Origin: Acidobacteriota bacterium
GTDB taxonomy: Bacteria > Acidobacteriota > Thermoanaerobaculia > Multivoradales > JAHEKO01
DNA: 5,700 bases
Direction of reading: 5' to 3'
NCBI GenBank assembly: GCA_029863825.1
Contig: JAOTUP010000153.1
Location: forward strand, 1-5,700
Shown here: positions 5,063 through 5,700 of the stretch, piece after piece
Position numbering within the stretch: the first letter of the stretch is position 1
Layout: every line of letters starts with the position of its first letter
The notes under the pieces: model-generated
Seen by the model: the letters and a program-made list of their open reading frames with translations, nothing else
Databases searched by the model: none
Told to the model about the DNA's origin: nothing
Made by a program: the position numbers and the translations under genes

Positions 5063-5700
5063 GTGCCAAGATTAGAAAATCACCGACCGACAATCCTTCA
5101 TGTGTTGACACTCGCACTGCTCGCGGGTCCCTTGGTGGCCGTCGAGAGTCTCGAATTGGGAGTTGCGACGCAGAACGCGACATCGACCACCAGCGGCCAG
5201 GGCAGTTACTCCACGGCGCTGAGTCTCACCAACCCGGCGAGCAATGCCGGCCCGGTTCTGGTCCTCTCCTCCTTCTCTTCCAAATCCAACGGCAACGACC
5301 CGAAGACGGGCTCCTGGCTGCTCGCACACGGCACACAGGAGAGCCTGGCGCTCACTCGATCCCTCAACGATGGCTCGAAGGATGCCGGGATCGTCAATGC
5401 CGTCGAGATCTTCGATGGAGTCGCCGTGGGCGCTTCCCTGAGTCTCGAGCATGCCGACAATAGCGTCACTCGGAACGTCGATACTTACTTGATCACGATG
5501 ACAGCGGTGCCTCTCACTACCGACGGCGGGATCACTCTCGCCCACGACCGGGATGATCAGGATCCTGACGACGACGGCGCGAGCTTCGTCTTTTCGACCG
5601 CATCGACGAGCTATGTGCCGGTCGAGAAGTCGCCCGGGAGCGAGCTCGAGATCTCGATTGCGGTCGCCGATGCGGTGGCGCCACGAGCGGTGTTCGTGGC
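5063..5700 (+). CDS. Exported protein of unknown function (3' end outside window)
   Basis: The frame is open without a stop from GTG 5063 to the window edge (212 full codons); the C-terminus is missing. The GTG start is supported by GGAGGG eight bases upstream and by a proper signal peptide: charged region PRLENHR, hydrophobic core ILHVLTLALLAGPLVAV (11-27), with likely cleavage near Ala26. The mature part is rich in Ser, Thr, Ala, Asn and short alternating beta-type stretches such as YSTALSLTNP (49-58) and AGPVLVLSSFSS (62-73), as in secreted or surface beta-sandwich proteins. An acidic run, HDRDDQDPDDDG (161-172), could bind calcium. Up to the window end only one of the two non-terminal cysteine-type anchors would be possible and none is seen: there is no lipobox and no cysteine in the visible part. 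I recognise no named domain. Expression probably depends on the sigma-54 promoter at 5016-5030. Confidence 0.78.
   Translation, partial: MPRLENHRPTILHVLTLALLAGPLVAVESLELGVATQNATSTTSGQGSYSTALSLTNPASNAGPVLVLSSFSSKSNGNDPKTGSWLLAHGTQESLALTRSLNDGSKDAGIVNAVEIFDGVAVGASLSLEHADNSVTRNVDTYLITMTAVPLTTDGGITLAHDRDDQDPDDDGASFVFSTASTSYVPVEKSPGSELEISIAVADAVAPRAVFV

Noticed and set aside
5072..5545. 157-codon minus-strand frame opposite the exported-protein gene
   Set aside because: The plus-strand frame has ribosome site, signal peptide and promoter; the minus-strand frame has none of these.
1..5700. CRISPR array, insertion sequence, tRNA or rRNA
   Set aside because: I found no spaced direct repeats, transposase motifs, terminal inverted repeats, cloverleaf arms or ribosomal RNA signatures on either strand.

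Overview
This is a GC-rich window with mixed-strand gene order and strong purine-rich Shine-Dalgarno sites. It carries a lipobox lipoprotein, an exported protein and a sigma-54-type promoter. This suggests a Gram-negative-type bacterium with high GC, for example Acidobacteriota, Myxococcota or a relative. That placement is a guess: no rRNA or other marker gene is present. I see no mobile element, CRISPR array, tRNA or rRNA.

Layout. (1) Bases 1-1680, minus strand: the first 560 residues of a lipoprotein zinc metallopeptidase with HEMGH and a downstream Glu, its 3' end beyond the window. (2) Bases 1820-2167, minus strand and upstream of the peptidase: a single-domain STAS anti-anti-sigma factor (RsbV/SpoIIAA type) with no partner kinase visible. 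(3) Bases 2344-2904, plus strand and divergent from STAS: a conserved-looking membrane protein of unknown function with about four helices. (4) Bases 3013-4116, minus strand and convergent with the membrane protein: a YbdK/GCS2-family carboxylate-amine ligase, probably starting at TTG. (5) Bases 4241-4831, plus strand and divergent from the ligase: a 196-residue soluble protein whose C-terminal half looks like a V4R (4-vinyl reductase) sensory domain, without any AAA+ or DNA-binding domain. (6) Bases 4832-5062: a 231-base intergenic region rich in inverted repeats that ends in a near-perfect sigma-54 (-24/-12) promoter. (7) Base 5063 to the window end, plus strand: a GTG-started protein with a signal peptide, its 3' end beyond the window.

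How they fit together. No classical operon or named system is evident. The most interesting part is 4241-5700. A stand-alone V4R-like domain has three cysteines spaced like the zinc ligands of the MopR/DmpR sensor domain, and those sensors control sigma-54 transcription. It is followed by an exported-protein gene behind its own sigma-54 promoter, with symmetrical sequences where an enhancer-binding protein could bind. A functional link between the two is inference only.
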